In this document: positions 1 to 6,004 of the stretch, in pieces
How positions within the stretch are numbered: position 1 is the stretch's first letter
Layout: every line of letters begins with the position of its first letter
NCBI RefSeq assembly: GCF_020537505.1
Contig: NZ_JAJBMO010000038.1
Location: 1-21,585, forward strand
Direction: 5' to 3'
Origin: Blautia glucerasea
Lineage (GTDB): Bacteria > Bacillota > Clostridia > Lachnospirales > Lachnospiraceae
DNA: 21,585 nt
Notes under the pieces: model-generated
The model's database searches: none
What the model was told of the DNA's origin: nothing
The model's input: the letters and a program-made list of their open reading frames with translations, nothing else
Position numbers and translations under genes: made by a program

Positions 1-24
1 GATAGAATCCATAAGTTTGTTTGA

Positions 25-396
25 AGTGCTCCATCAAAGGAACGAAACAATCCATTTGAAACAAGGGAAGCTGCGGAATGGTACAAAGATAATAAAGAGA
101 CTGCGGATTTGCAAAGAGATTTGGATGAACAAGGAATAGGTGATCTAATAGAAGATGACACAGAAGAGGCAAATTTTCAGGCTGTGTATAATGGGGAGTA
201 TTACGAAATAGAATGTATTGATATTTCTGGATTGGAAGAAGATGCAGAAGTGCATCTTAAAAATGGAGATGAAATTGAAGTTAAAGAGATAATAGATATA
301 TTGGAAAAGAGGAAAAATAGTAAGGCAGACAAAGAGTTCGAGGAGGAACTAGACAATTGCTTGTTAAGGAATGTGAAAGGCTATACGATTAGTTAA
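25..396 (+). pseudogene. Unrecognised acidic protein, 5' end missing or TTG start
   Basis: I do not recognise this protein. An open frame runs from just after an in-frame TGA at 22-24 to the TAA at 394-396. The first available start is TTG at 109, giving 95 residues, but no convincing ribosome site precedes it. The untranslated-looking 25-108 stretch reads as ordinary protein (residues such as NNPFETREAAEWYKDNKE), which suggests the true start lay upstream and was lost by a frameshift or stop. The product is strongly acidic and Lys/Glu-rich, with no signal peptide or membrane segment, so it would be cytoplasmic. A rho-independent terminator follows at 437. The composition and the neighbouring toxin-antitoxin pair suggest mobile-element cargo, but that is inference. 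It may instead be an intact small gene starting at TTG 109. Confidence 0.45.
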
Positions 397-436
397 GTTA
401 ATTACAGATCAAGAGAAGTTATGTTCAATTACTACT

Positions 437-475
437 GGGGATGTCGAAATGAGGTATTAATCGACATCCCCTTTT
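437..475 (+). terminator. Rho-independent terminator
   Basis: An 11-bp perfect stem (GGGGATGTCGA with TCGACATCCCC, arms 437-447 and 461-471) around a 13-base loop, followed by TTTT. It ends the upstream ORF and isolates the toxin-antitoxin promoter at 532. Confidence 0.8.
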
Positions 476-531
476 GGGGTGCTAGAACAAATGAAGAATT
501 CTAAAATTTATGAATGGAATTGACTAAGAAG

Positions 532-560
532 TTGAAAGTATAGACATTAAATGATATAAT
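532..560 (+). promoter_or_regulatory. Sigma-A promoter of the toxin-antitoxin operon
   Basis: A -35 box TTGAAA (532-537) and a perfect -10 box TATAAT (555-560) are separated by 17 bases, about 30 bases upstream of the antitoxin start. Confidence 0.75.
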
Positions 561-590
561 TTTCATATATAACAACAGGAGGTGCGTATT

Positions 591-869
591 ATGTTTGCTA
601 TGCAGGAAACTATCAGACCATCGGCGGATTTAAGAAATCATTATAATGAAATCTCAAAGCAGTGCCGTGAGGGAAAAGAAGCTGTTATCATAACTGTAAA
701 TGGAAGAGGTGATACGGTGTCTTTGTCCTATGAAGAGTATAAGAATATGAAATCAAGAATCGAATTGCTTGAAGTCCTTGCTGAAGCTGAAGACGATGTA
801 AAGAATGGTCGTGTTGCGCCGATCAGTGAAACCTTTGATGATTTACGTGCTATGCTGCAGGAGGGCTGA
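591..869 (+). CDS. Type II antitoxin, Phd/YefM family
   Basis: Antitoxin of a type II toxin-antitoxin pair. Family members bind the partner toxin with a flexible C-terminus and repress their own operon with the N-terminal Phd/YefM fold. I start at ATG 591 (92 residues) because AGGAGG at 577-582 is 8 bases upstream; the GTG at 582 lies inside that ribosome site. The N-terminal half carries the typical features: an SADLRNHYNEISKQC helix, a GKEAVIITVNGRGD strand-turn, then LSYEEYKNM. The C-terminal half is acidic (AEAEDDVKNGR, ETFDDLRAML), as expected of the toxin-neutralising tail. The gene stops 2 bases before the toxin start, so the two are translationally coupled. Transcription should be from the TTGAAA/TATAAT promoter and be autorepressed. 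Confidence 0.88.
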   Translation: MFAMQETIRPSADLRNHYNEISKQCREGKEAVIITVNGRGDTVSLSYEEYKNMKSRIELLEVLAEAEDDVKNGRVAPISETFDDLRAMLQEG

Positions 870-871
870 GT

Positions 872-1189
872 TTGAAATACAATGTTGTTCGTACTGATAC
901 CGCAGATGCTGGTCTGCGAAAGATTGTATTATATATTGCACAAAATTTCGGCAATGATGTGGCATTGAAAAAGTTAGACGAAATAGAAGATCGTATACGA
1001 CAGCTGGGAGAAAATCCAGATCTTGGAATTGATCCAAGATACCTGGTATTAAAGCGTCAGGGCTATAAGGTATTGATTCTTGAAAAAGACCTTGTATTTT
1101 ATAAAGTTAATGAAGCCCGAAAGGAAGTTATTATATATGCTGTCGTAGACCAGAGACAGGATTATTTGAACATTATCCGAGGGCTGTGA
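872..1189 (+). CDS. Type II toxin, RelE/ParE family
   Basis: Toxin partner of the preceding antitoxin, 105 residues, starting at TTG 872 with GAGGG at 861-865 inside the antitoxin's last codons. The sequence has the RelE/ParE layout: MKYNVVRTDTADAGLRKIV at the N-terminus, a helical hairpin containing LKKLDEIEDRIRQL, then PDLGIDPRYLVLKRQGYKVLI and the C-terminal strands LVFYKVNEARKEVIIYAVV followed by DQRQDYLNII. Family members either cut ribosome-bound mRNA (RelE) or poison gyrase (ParE); the sequence alone does not decide which. The closing pattern of VDQRQDY fits ParE-type members common in Firmicutes. The gene appears intact, so the module is probably functional. Confidence 0.88.
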   Translation: MKYNVVRTDTADAGLRKIVLYIAQNFGNDVALKKLDEIEDRIRQLGENPDLGIDPRYLVLKRQGYKVLILEKDLVFYKVNEARKEVIIYAVVDQRQDYLNIIRGL

Positions 1190-1627
1190 GGCAAACGCCG
1201 AAATATAACTGACCAAGTAAGTCAATTAAGGTTCGCCTTCGGACAGAAGAATAAGCGGTGGGAGTACTAAAATGGATTTGTGCACTTGAAGCGTGGAAAC
1301 TGTCTTGATTATGAGGCGAAAATATCACAAAAGTAAACATAATTTTTTGTGCAAAAGGTAGAAAAAGTAGAATTTTGTCGATTTTTAGCCGATTTTCTTC
1401 ATTTTTCCTGTTTTCAGTACCTTTTGGCAGCAACGTCATTTTAAATTGACCTATAATCGATCCCAAATTGACCTATCACATCTGAAAACCACCGAAAATG
1501 TAGTAAAAATCAGTAAGCCAAATAAGGAAAAAATCGCCTTTCAGAGCCACGAAAAAGCGTTTCAGAAAAAATTTTAAAAGTCCCGCAAAGCCAGTAAATA
1601 CGCGGCTTCCGGAAATTTCATAATACG
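1190..1627. other. Gene-poor stretch between toxin gene and tRNA
   Basis: About 440 bases with no supportable gene. Minus-strand open frames here have no ribosome sites and no recognisable protein pattern. The stretch is AT-rich, contains the repeated motif described at 1443-1480, and ends at the tRNA terminator. It reads like a scar of former mobile DNA, but nothing coding remains. Confidence 0.6.
1443..1480. mobile_element. Possible IS21-family terminus (remnant)
   Basis: The 12-base motif AAATTGACCTAT occurs at 1443-1454 and again at 1465-1476, spaced 22 bases apart start to start. Read on the minus strand the block begins TGTGATAGGTCAATTT. IS21-family ends typically start with TG and carry several AATTTGACC-like repeats, so this looks like one end of such an element. 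No istA/istB genes remain in the window, and I cannot define the second end or a target duplication. Confidence 0.3.
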
Positions 1628-1652
1628 AAAAAAGCACCTCATCCGAGGTGCT
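1628..1652 (-). terminator. Terminator of the tRNA-Gln gene
   Basis: On the minus strand an 8-bp stem (AGCACCTC with GAGGTGCT, loop of 4) is followed by a run of T, directly after the tRNA 3' end. Confidence 0.85.
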
Positions 1653-1660
1653 CCACTTAG

Positions 1661-1732
1661 CAGGGCTACAAGGATTCGAACCTTGAAATGACGGAGTCAG
1701 AGTCCGTTGCCTTACCATTTGGCGATAGCCCT
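1661..1732 (-). tRNA. tRNA-Gln (anticodon CTG)
   Basis: A complete cloverleaf of 72 bases can be folded on the minus strand. The acceptor stem is AGGGCTA/TAGCCCT, followed by T8. The D arm is GCC/GGC with loop AAATGGTAA. The anticodon stem is ACGGA/TCCGT around loop CTCTGAC, giving anticodon CTG, which reads CAG. The variable loop is CATTT, and the T arm is CAAGG/CCTTG with loop TTCGAAT. The discriminator is G. The CCA tail is not encoded, so it must be added by tRNA nucleotidyltransferase. The gene stands alone with its own promoter and terminator. I found no duplicate of its 3' end in the window, so there is no direct evidence for an island attached at this tRNA. Confidence 0.95.
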
Positions 1733-1772
1733 ATGTGTCTTAGCAAGTCGTTTCTCGCTTGCGACATGTTGT

Positions 1773-1802
1773 ATTATATATCAACACCTATAGAAAAGTC
1801 AA
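1773..1802 (-). promoter_or_regulatory. Promoter of the tRNA-Gln gene
   Basis: Minus-strand -35 TTGACT (1797-1802) and -10 TATAAT (1773-1778) with an 18-base spacer, about 40 bases upstream of the tRNA 5' end. Confidence 0.8.
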
Positions 1803-1915
1803 CCCCCTTTTTTCAAATTTTTTAAAAAAATTTACTCAATTCGCGCAAAGCCTTGATTTTACGGGAAAAAATTAAGATTCAGAGACGCTTTTTCCTGTGC
1901 ATTTCGGATAAAATA

Positions 1916-2055
1916 TGTTATAATCAAGCAAAATATACGGGCGAAGCACGGATATTTTGCGCTACGCAAACGGAGCGAAGCGGAGTTCGCGGTTCCCGAT
2001 ATAATTTTTCAATAAACCGCCTGCCTGGCAGGCCTCATTAATAAGGAGAATAAAC
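1916..2055 (+). promoter_or_regulatory. Promoter and structured leader of pncB
   Basis: An extended -10 (TGTTATAAT, 1916-1924) is visible; no good -35 box accompanies it. The ~130-base leader that follows can form several short hairpins: TTTGCG/CGCAAA around 1954-1970, GCGAA/TTCGC around 1975-1991, and a near-perfect palindrome GCCTGCC-T-GGCAGGC at about 2019-2034 just before the ribosome site. I do not recognise a riboswitch class. The palindrome could be a repressor operator or could block translation. The rest of the region between the tRNA promoter and here is AT-rich with nothing further seen. Confidence 0.5.
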
Positions 2056-3531
2056 ATGAGAGCAAATAACCTGACTCTGCTCACGGATCTCTATGAACTT
2101 ACCATGATGCAGGGGTATTTTAAGAACCCAACTGACCAGACTGTCGTATTCGACATGTTTTACCGTGATAACCCATGCGGGGGCGGTTTTGCAATCTGTG
2201 CCGGACTGGAGCAGGTCATTGAATATATTGAGAATCTGAGGTTTACAGATGCAGACATTGAATATCTGCGCGGACTTTCCATTTTCGAAGAAGATTTCCT
2301 GGAATATCTTCGTTCCTTCCACTTTACCGGTGATATTTACGCCATCCCGGAGGGAACCGTTATTTTCCCAAGAGAGCCAATGGTGAAAGTAGTTGCACCA
2401 ATCATGGAGGCTCAGCTTGTGGAGACTGCGATTTTGAATATTATGAACCATCAGAGCCTGATCGCAACCAAGGCTGCCCGTGTCTGCTATGCAGCTAAGG
2501 GTGACGGAATCATGGAATTTGGCCTTCGCCGCGCACAGGGACCGGACGCTGGAATCTTTGGTGCCCGTGCAGCTGTGATTGGCGGATGTATTGGAACCTC
2601 CTGCGTGCTTACTGGACAGATGTTCGATGTGCCAGTACTTGGAACCCACGCACATTCCTGGATCATGAGCTTCCCGGATGAGTACACCGCATTCAAGACT
2701 TATGCGAGAATGTACCCGGATGCATGTATTCTTCTGGTAGACACCTACGACGTGCTGAAATCCGGCGTTCCAAACGCAATCCGTGTATTTGAGGAAATGC
2801 GTGAGGAAGGCATTGAGCTGAAAAAATATGGTATCCGTATCGACAGCGGTGACCTTGCTTACCTTTCCAAAGAGGCGTACAAGATGTTATCTGCAGCTGG
2901 TTTTGACGATGCAACCATTTCCGCGTCCAGTGACCTTGATGAGTATCTGATCGAGAGCCTGAAAGCACAGGATGCCAAGATCAATTCCTGGGGTGTTGGA
3001 ACACGTCTGATCACATCCAACGACAACCCGGCATTTGGCGGTGTATACAAGCTGGCAGCAGTGAAAAATCCTGAGACGGGTGAGTTTATTCCGAAGATCA
3101 AGCTTTCCGAGAACACAGCTAAGGTAACGAACCCTGGAAACAAGACCGTATATCGTATTTACAGCAAGTCCACAGGCAAGATCAAAGCGGATCTGATCTG
3201 TCTTGCAGATGAGAAATTGAACCCGGATGAGACGATGGTAGTATTTGACCCGGTTGACACCTGGAAGAAGACCAAGATCCTGGGTGGTACCTATGAGGTC
3301 CGTGAGCTTCTGGTTCCGGTTATTAAAGAGGGAAAACGTGTTTACACTTCTCCATCTGTCATGGAGCTTCGTGCAATTTGCCAGCAGGAGCAGGGCACTC
3401 TCTGGGACGAGTCCAGACGATTCTCTAATCCGCAGAAGGTTTACGTGGACCTTTCCCCGAAGCTTTATGAGGTGAAGAAAGAGCTGATCGAGGAGATGAG
3501 CCGTAAGGATCAGGAGTTTGAGGAAGAATAA
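2056..3531 (+). CDS. pncB: Nicotinate phosphoribosyltransferase
   Basis: Converts nicotinate and PRPP to nicotinate mononucleotide with ATP hydrolysis, the first step of the Preiss-Handler NAD salvage route, in the cytoplasm. The protein is 491 residues, normal for the family. Landmarks in order: DLYELTMMQGYF near residue 11, the IATKAARV segment, EFGLRRAQGPD, LGTHAHSW with His198/His200 (one is the probable phosphorylated histidine), RIDSGDLAYLS at 261-271, SSDLDEYLI, and WGVGTRLITS followed by FGGVYKLAA. All are intact. Start is ATG 2056 with AAGGAG at 2043-2048. It is a single-gene unit with its own promoter and terminator. In many Firmicutes NAD genes are controlled by NiaR; I cannot assign a NiaR site here, though the palindrome just upstream of the ribosome site is a candidate operator. 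Confidence 0.97.
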   Translation: MRANNLTLLTDLYELTMMQGYFKNPTDQTVVFDMFYRDNPCGGGFAICAGLEQVIEYIENLRFTDADIEYLRGLSIFEEDFLEYLRSFHFTGDIYAIPEGTVIFPREPMVKVVAPIMEAQLVETAILNIMNHQSLIATKAARVCYAAKGDGIMEFGLRRAQGPDAGIFGARAAVIGGCIGTSCVLTGQMFDVPVLGTHAHSWIMSFPDEYTAFKTYARMYPDACILLVDTYDVLKSGVPNAIRVFEEMREEGIELKKYGIRIDSGDLAYLSKEAYKMLSAAGFDDATISASSDLDEYLIESLKAQDAKINSWGVGTRLITSNDNPAFGGVYKLAAVKNPETGEFIPKIKLSENTAKVTNPGNKTVYRIYSKSTGKIKADLICLADEKLNPDETMVVFDPVDTWKKTKILGGTYEVRELLVPVIKEGKRVYTSPSVMELRAICQQEQGTLWDESRRFSNPQKVYVDLSPKLYEVKKELIEEMSRKDQEFEEE

Positions 3532-3563
3532 ATTAGTAAGAACAACAAAATATAAATAAAGCG

Positions 3564-3602
3564 GCATACCCTCTATCGTTTTGTTAGAGGGTATGCTGTT
3601 TT
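3564..3602 (+). terminator. Terminator of pncB
   Basis: A perfect 12-bp stem (GCATACCCTCTA with TAGAGGGTATGC, arms 3564-3575 and 3585-3596) is followed by TGTTTTA. Confidence 0.85.
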
Positions 3603-3613
3603 AGGAGAAAATT

Positions 3614-3874
3614 ATGAACTACGTTTTTGAACTTGCGAAAAAAGAGGAAATTCCCGAGATTTTCTCTCTATATAAAGAACGTGTCCAGTGGATGGAGGAC
3701 AATGGCTTTCACCAATGGAACGAGACGGACTATCTGAATACCTATCAGGAGCCTTACTTTGAAGGACATGTGGAAAAAGAGCGGCTTTTTGTGTTAAGGG
3801 ATAGTGCTGCGGACAAAATAGCAGCGGCAACTACACTGTCCTGGATCCAGACGCAGGCAAAATGTCCAACATGA
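3614..3874 (+). pseudogene. GNAT-type N-acetyltransferase, C-terminally truncated
   Basis: The first ~70 residues match the N-terminal part of GNAT acetyltransferases of gut Clostridia: MNYVFELAKKEEIPEIFSLY, then a WMEDNGFHQWNETDY segment, then ERLFVLRDSAADKIAAA. GNAT enzymes usually run 150 residues or more and need the acetyl-CoA-binding motif A (Q/R-x-x-G-x-G/A); this frame ends at 86 residues without it, so the product cannot be an active enzyme. AGGAGA at 3603-3608 and the ATG are intact, so the 5' end was a real gene. After about 3830 the sequence belongs to another gene in a different frame (next entry), indicating a deletion that joined two genes. Confidence 0.75.
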
Positions 3875-3990
3875 CAAAACTGTTCCTGGAGATTGACATT
3901 ACAAGTGGTGTGGTACTGGTAGCTGTGATGGCGATCGTGCTGGTAAGATTCTTTAAGAAGAGAAAGAAGAATGTGGCTGAAGAGGCGTAA
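3805..3990 (+). pseudogene. 3' remnant of a membrane-anchored protein gene
   Basis: In the frame one base off the acetyltransferase fragment, codons from about 3820 read NYTVLDPDAGKMSN, then TKLFLEIDITSG, then a hydrophobic helix VVLVAVMAIVLVRFF, then KKRKKNVAEEA and a TAA at 3988-3990. This is a typical C-terminal single membrane anchor with a basic cytoplasmic tail, as at the end of an extracellular or transporter-associated protein. No start codon with a ribosome site serves this frame, so it is a decapitated gene end. The parent family cannot be named from this piece. Confidence 0.6.
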
Positions 3991-3996
3991 ATCATA

Positions 3997-4044
3997 AAAA
4001 GGCACTGGCAGATGTGTGTAAAATCACATCTGCCAGTGCCTTTT
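3997..4044. terminator. Strong bidirectional terminator
   Basis: A 20-bp perfect stem (arms 3997-4016 and 4025-4044, 8-base loop) is flanked by A-run and T-run on opposite sides. It can end the plus-strand remnant and the minus-strand YugP-like operon. Confidence 0.9.
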
Positions 4045-4093
4045 GGGTTTACGCTGAAGCTGCTGATATTTCTCCGGAGCCAAGCAAAGTAAC

Positions 4094-4903
4094 TTAGTCT
4101 TTCGACGGAAGACTGCTCTCAAAGTATGCGATGATCTGAAGAACTCTGTAAACCAGCTCCAAAAGAGCAATAATCATATTGTTTATATATTCAATGTTGT
4201 AAAGCTGGAAAAGTTTTTTACTCATTTCGATTTCTTCAGCTGTCGCAAGATGTTCTTTTTTCATTATCTTCAGAGTCATTTCCTGGGCTTTTTTCTCGGT
4301 TTTCAGCACTTTAACAGACATGACAAAGGAAATAATGTAAATAATGAGACCAAGGAGAGTAAAAAACATCAATCCCAGACCAGTTACATTTCTGAAAACA
4401 AAAAGGTCAAGCAGAAGTCCGATGAGTATCAGTGGTATGAAAGCCAGTGGTCCGAAATAAATGACAGGAGTCATCCGGATCCTTGCTGCCATGTCTGGAT
4501 CCCCCTCTTTGTCAAGAATGGCAAGGGAAGCCTTCTGCACAGCTATTGAAAGAGAAGTTATGCTGTCCTTTTTCCAGGTAAGTCTTCTGAGACGTACTTT
4601 CTTGAAAAAGTGGCTGTAGCTGTTTCCAAACAGGATGGAGCCGTTTTTGGAAACTTTAATGTGCTCAAGCTCGTTATTGTCAAGAACCAGTCGTGCTGCT
4701 TCTTCGCCGGTTTTTCCGCAGGTGTTTTTCATGCGGTTGTATTTGGCGTATGCAATAGCGAGGTAGATGGATACAAAAAGGGCAAAAAAGGACGCAACGA
4801 CCAGGAGCCCCACAATGATCGCCATTGTTACAACAATCTGATCTGAAACCTTGTTCATATTGATGTCTGTAAGTTCAGTTAATAAGTCTCTTATATTTTG
4901 CAT
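4094..4903 (-). CDS. YugP-family membrane protein lacking the HEXXH zinc site
   Basis: A 269-residue membrane protein with the layout of YugP-type neutral zinc metallopeptidases (Zn_peptidase_2). There is an N-terminal membrane segment (about 23-50), then YAKYNRMKNTCGKTGEEAAR (family: YxRxrs..GltGaevAr) and a soluble part. Two membrane segments follow at about 145-170 and 175-198, and a C-terminal hydrophobic segment at 240-260. Where the family has A-HEVGH-AIQ, this protein reads V-QKASL-AIL (Gln123-Leu127), so both zinc histidines and the catalytic glutamate are gone. The later zinc-ligand region is also unlike the family. The frame is otherwise undamaged, which suggests a retained non-catalytic role rather than random decay. 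It starts 3 bases after the stop of the exported-protein gene, so the two form one operon ended by the terminator at 3997-4044. Confidence 0.72.
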   Translation of the reverse strand: MQNIRDLLTELTDINMNKVSDQIVVTMAIIVGLLVVASFFALFVSIYLAIAYAKYNRMKNTCGKTGEEAARLVLDNNELEHIKVSKNGSILFGNSYSHFFKKVRLRRLTWKKDSITSLSIAVQKASLAILDKEGDPDMAARIRMTPVIYFGPLAFIPLILIGLLLDLFVFRNVTGLGLMFFTLLGLIIYIISFVMSVKVLKTEKKAQEMTLKIMKKEHLATAEEIEMSKKLFQLYNIEYINNMIIALLELVYRVLQIIAYFESSLPSKD

Positions 4904-4906
4904 CTT

Positions 4907-5773
4907 CTACTTTCCCTTTGCCATATATAATGTAGCGTCTGCATTGCGGTCTACAGGAGATTCTTCTTCCTTGGTACAAGCCCGGTCTGTAAAGATGCCA
5001 TCATAACCTTCTGGTAAGTAAATAACTACGCCATCCCCTTTGGGTACCTGTACGGAAAAGGTCTTTTCGCTTTCAGTATCCGGATCTGTTGTGAGGGTTA
5101 CCTGGCGAAGATTCTCTATGGCTTTGCTGTGTTCGTACATTGTCTGTGCCAGCTCTGGTCTTTCCACATCATATTCAATAGTAGCAGTTATATAGGGACG
5201 TGTTGAGCCGTCCGGTGCGACTAATGTTTCATCAAGGGACAAAAGTGTGAAGGTTTCTGCATCCAGGACGTAGTCAGTGATAAAATACTCGCCTTCGTTA
5301 TAAGGGAAGCCTTCTCCTGTTACCTGTTTTTCTGTATCTTCCGGGGAAGCATCACTGGAGACATAAATTTTGCCATCTTTTTCTTCACAGCTTGTTATGG
5401 TTTCATCGGCGCTCGAGGAAAAAATCACATTATCCGTTGCGGGATATGCTACAGGATCCTGTAAAATGTACAAGATTCCGCTAAGGGAATCCTCTTCAGA
5501 AAGATAGTTCAGTTGTCCATCCAGATACAGTTCAGCGCTGTCGGGATATGAGACTAACAGCAGATCCTTGTCCACATACTGCGAATAGGTAAAGTCATCG
5601 TCAACATAGACCGAAGTAATCTGAAAAGAAGAATGGTTTTTCAGCAGCTGTTCTGTCTGCGTCGCCGTATCGATTTCTTCAAGCGTGACGGTTTCCCCGC
5701 TGGTCCAGCCAGCAAGCATCAGGCCTCCTGTAATCAGTCCCATTCCTAAAAGTATTGAGTGAATTTTTTTCAT
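4907..5773 (-). CDS. Exported protein of unknown function, lipobox-like site without cysteine
   Basis: 288 residues, starting at the ATG complementary to 5771-5773 with AAGGAGG (complement of 5781-5787) 8 bases upstream. The N-terminus MKKIHSILLGMGLITGGLML is a signal peptide. It is followed by LAGWTSGE where a lipoprotein would read LAGC; the Trp codon TGG differs from Cys by one base. The mature part is acidic, rich in Tyr/Thr/Ser/Asp, and beta-rich in appearance, with no motif I recognise. Its pattern is like the LolA/outer-lipoprotein-sorting-like proteins of Firmicutes, but that is only a guess. It leads a two-gene operon with the YugP-like protein and is divergent from the kinase/regulator pair. 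The product is secreted or held by the uncleaved signal helix. Confidence 0.7.
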   Translation of the reverse strand: MKKIHSILLGMGLITGGLMLAGWTSGETVTLEEIDTATQTEQLLKNHSSFQITSVYVDDDFTYSQYVDKDLLLVSYPDSAELYLDGQLNYLSEEDSLSGILYILQDPVAYPATDNVIFSSSADETITSCEEKDGKIYVSSDASPEDTEKQVTGEGFPYNEGEYFITDYVLDAETFTLLSLDETLVAPDGSTRPYITATIEYDVERPELAQTMYEHSKAIENLRQVTLTTDPDTESEKTFSVQVPKGDGVVIYLPEGYDGIFTDRACTKEEESPVDRNADATLYMAKGK

Positions 5774-5798
5774 GTTGTTATCCTCCTTAAATTTAAAA

Positions 5799-5811
5799 TT
5801 TACATTGTAAA
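5799..5811. promoter_or_regulatory. Palindrome in leader of the exported-protein operon
   Basis: TTTACA-T-TGTAAA, a perfect 6-bp inverted repeat lying between the candidate minus-strand promoter and the ribosome site. It could be an operator; AT-rich DNA makes chance occurrence plausible. Confidence 0.25.
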
Positions 5812-5836
5812 AAACAGCGCCCTTGTCTTTATATCT

Positions 5837-5865
5837 ATGCTATTTGAAATTTATTTTATTGTCTA
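5837..5865 (-). promoter_or_regulatory. Candidate promoter of the exported-protein operon
   Basis: Minus-strand -35 TAGACA (5860-5865) and -10 TAGCAT (5837-5842) with a 17-base spacer, about 65 bases upstream of the start codon. Confidence 0.4.
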
Positions 5866-5915
5866 TATTTTTGCGTGAGTGGACAAAATACGGCGCAAAA
5901 AGATATGGGGGAAAT

Positions 5916-5944
5916 TTGATTTCAACATCTATAAATGATATACT
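5916..5944 (+). promoter_or_regulatory. Promoter of the kinase-regulator operon
   Basis: -35 TTGATT (5916-5921), 17-base spacer, -10 TATACT (5939-5944), about 60 bases before the kinase start. It is back to back with the divergent operon's control region. Confidence 0.6.
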
Positions 5945-6004
5945 TTTTATCAAGTATTCGGAGCTGTTTTTCTTTGATTTTGACATGTCAGAAGGGGGCT
6001 TTTT

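Noticed and set aside
1173..1718. Minus-strand open frames of 97 and 80 codons
   Set aside because: One overlaps the tRNA and its terminator; neither has a ribosome site or protein-like pattern.
1661..1732. tRNA-Gln as the attachment site of a genomic island
   Set aside because: No second copy of the tRNA 3' end and no integrase gene is present in the window.
2038..3567. Several minus-strand open frames of up to 226 codons within pncB
   Set aside because: They are antisense shadows of a strongly conserved gene with no translation signals.
3805..3990. Assignment of the membrane tail to a Gldg-type ABC transporter protein
   Set aside because: A single helix with a basic tail is too generic to name the family.
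5774..6004. LytTR binding repeats between the divergent operons
   Set aside because: I could not find a convincing pair of direct repeats at the expected spacing by eye.
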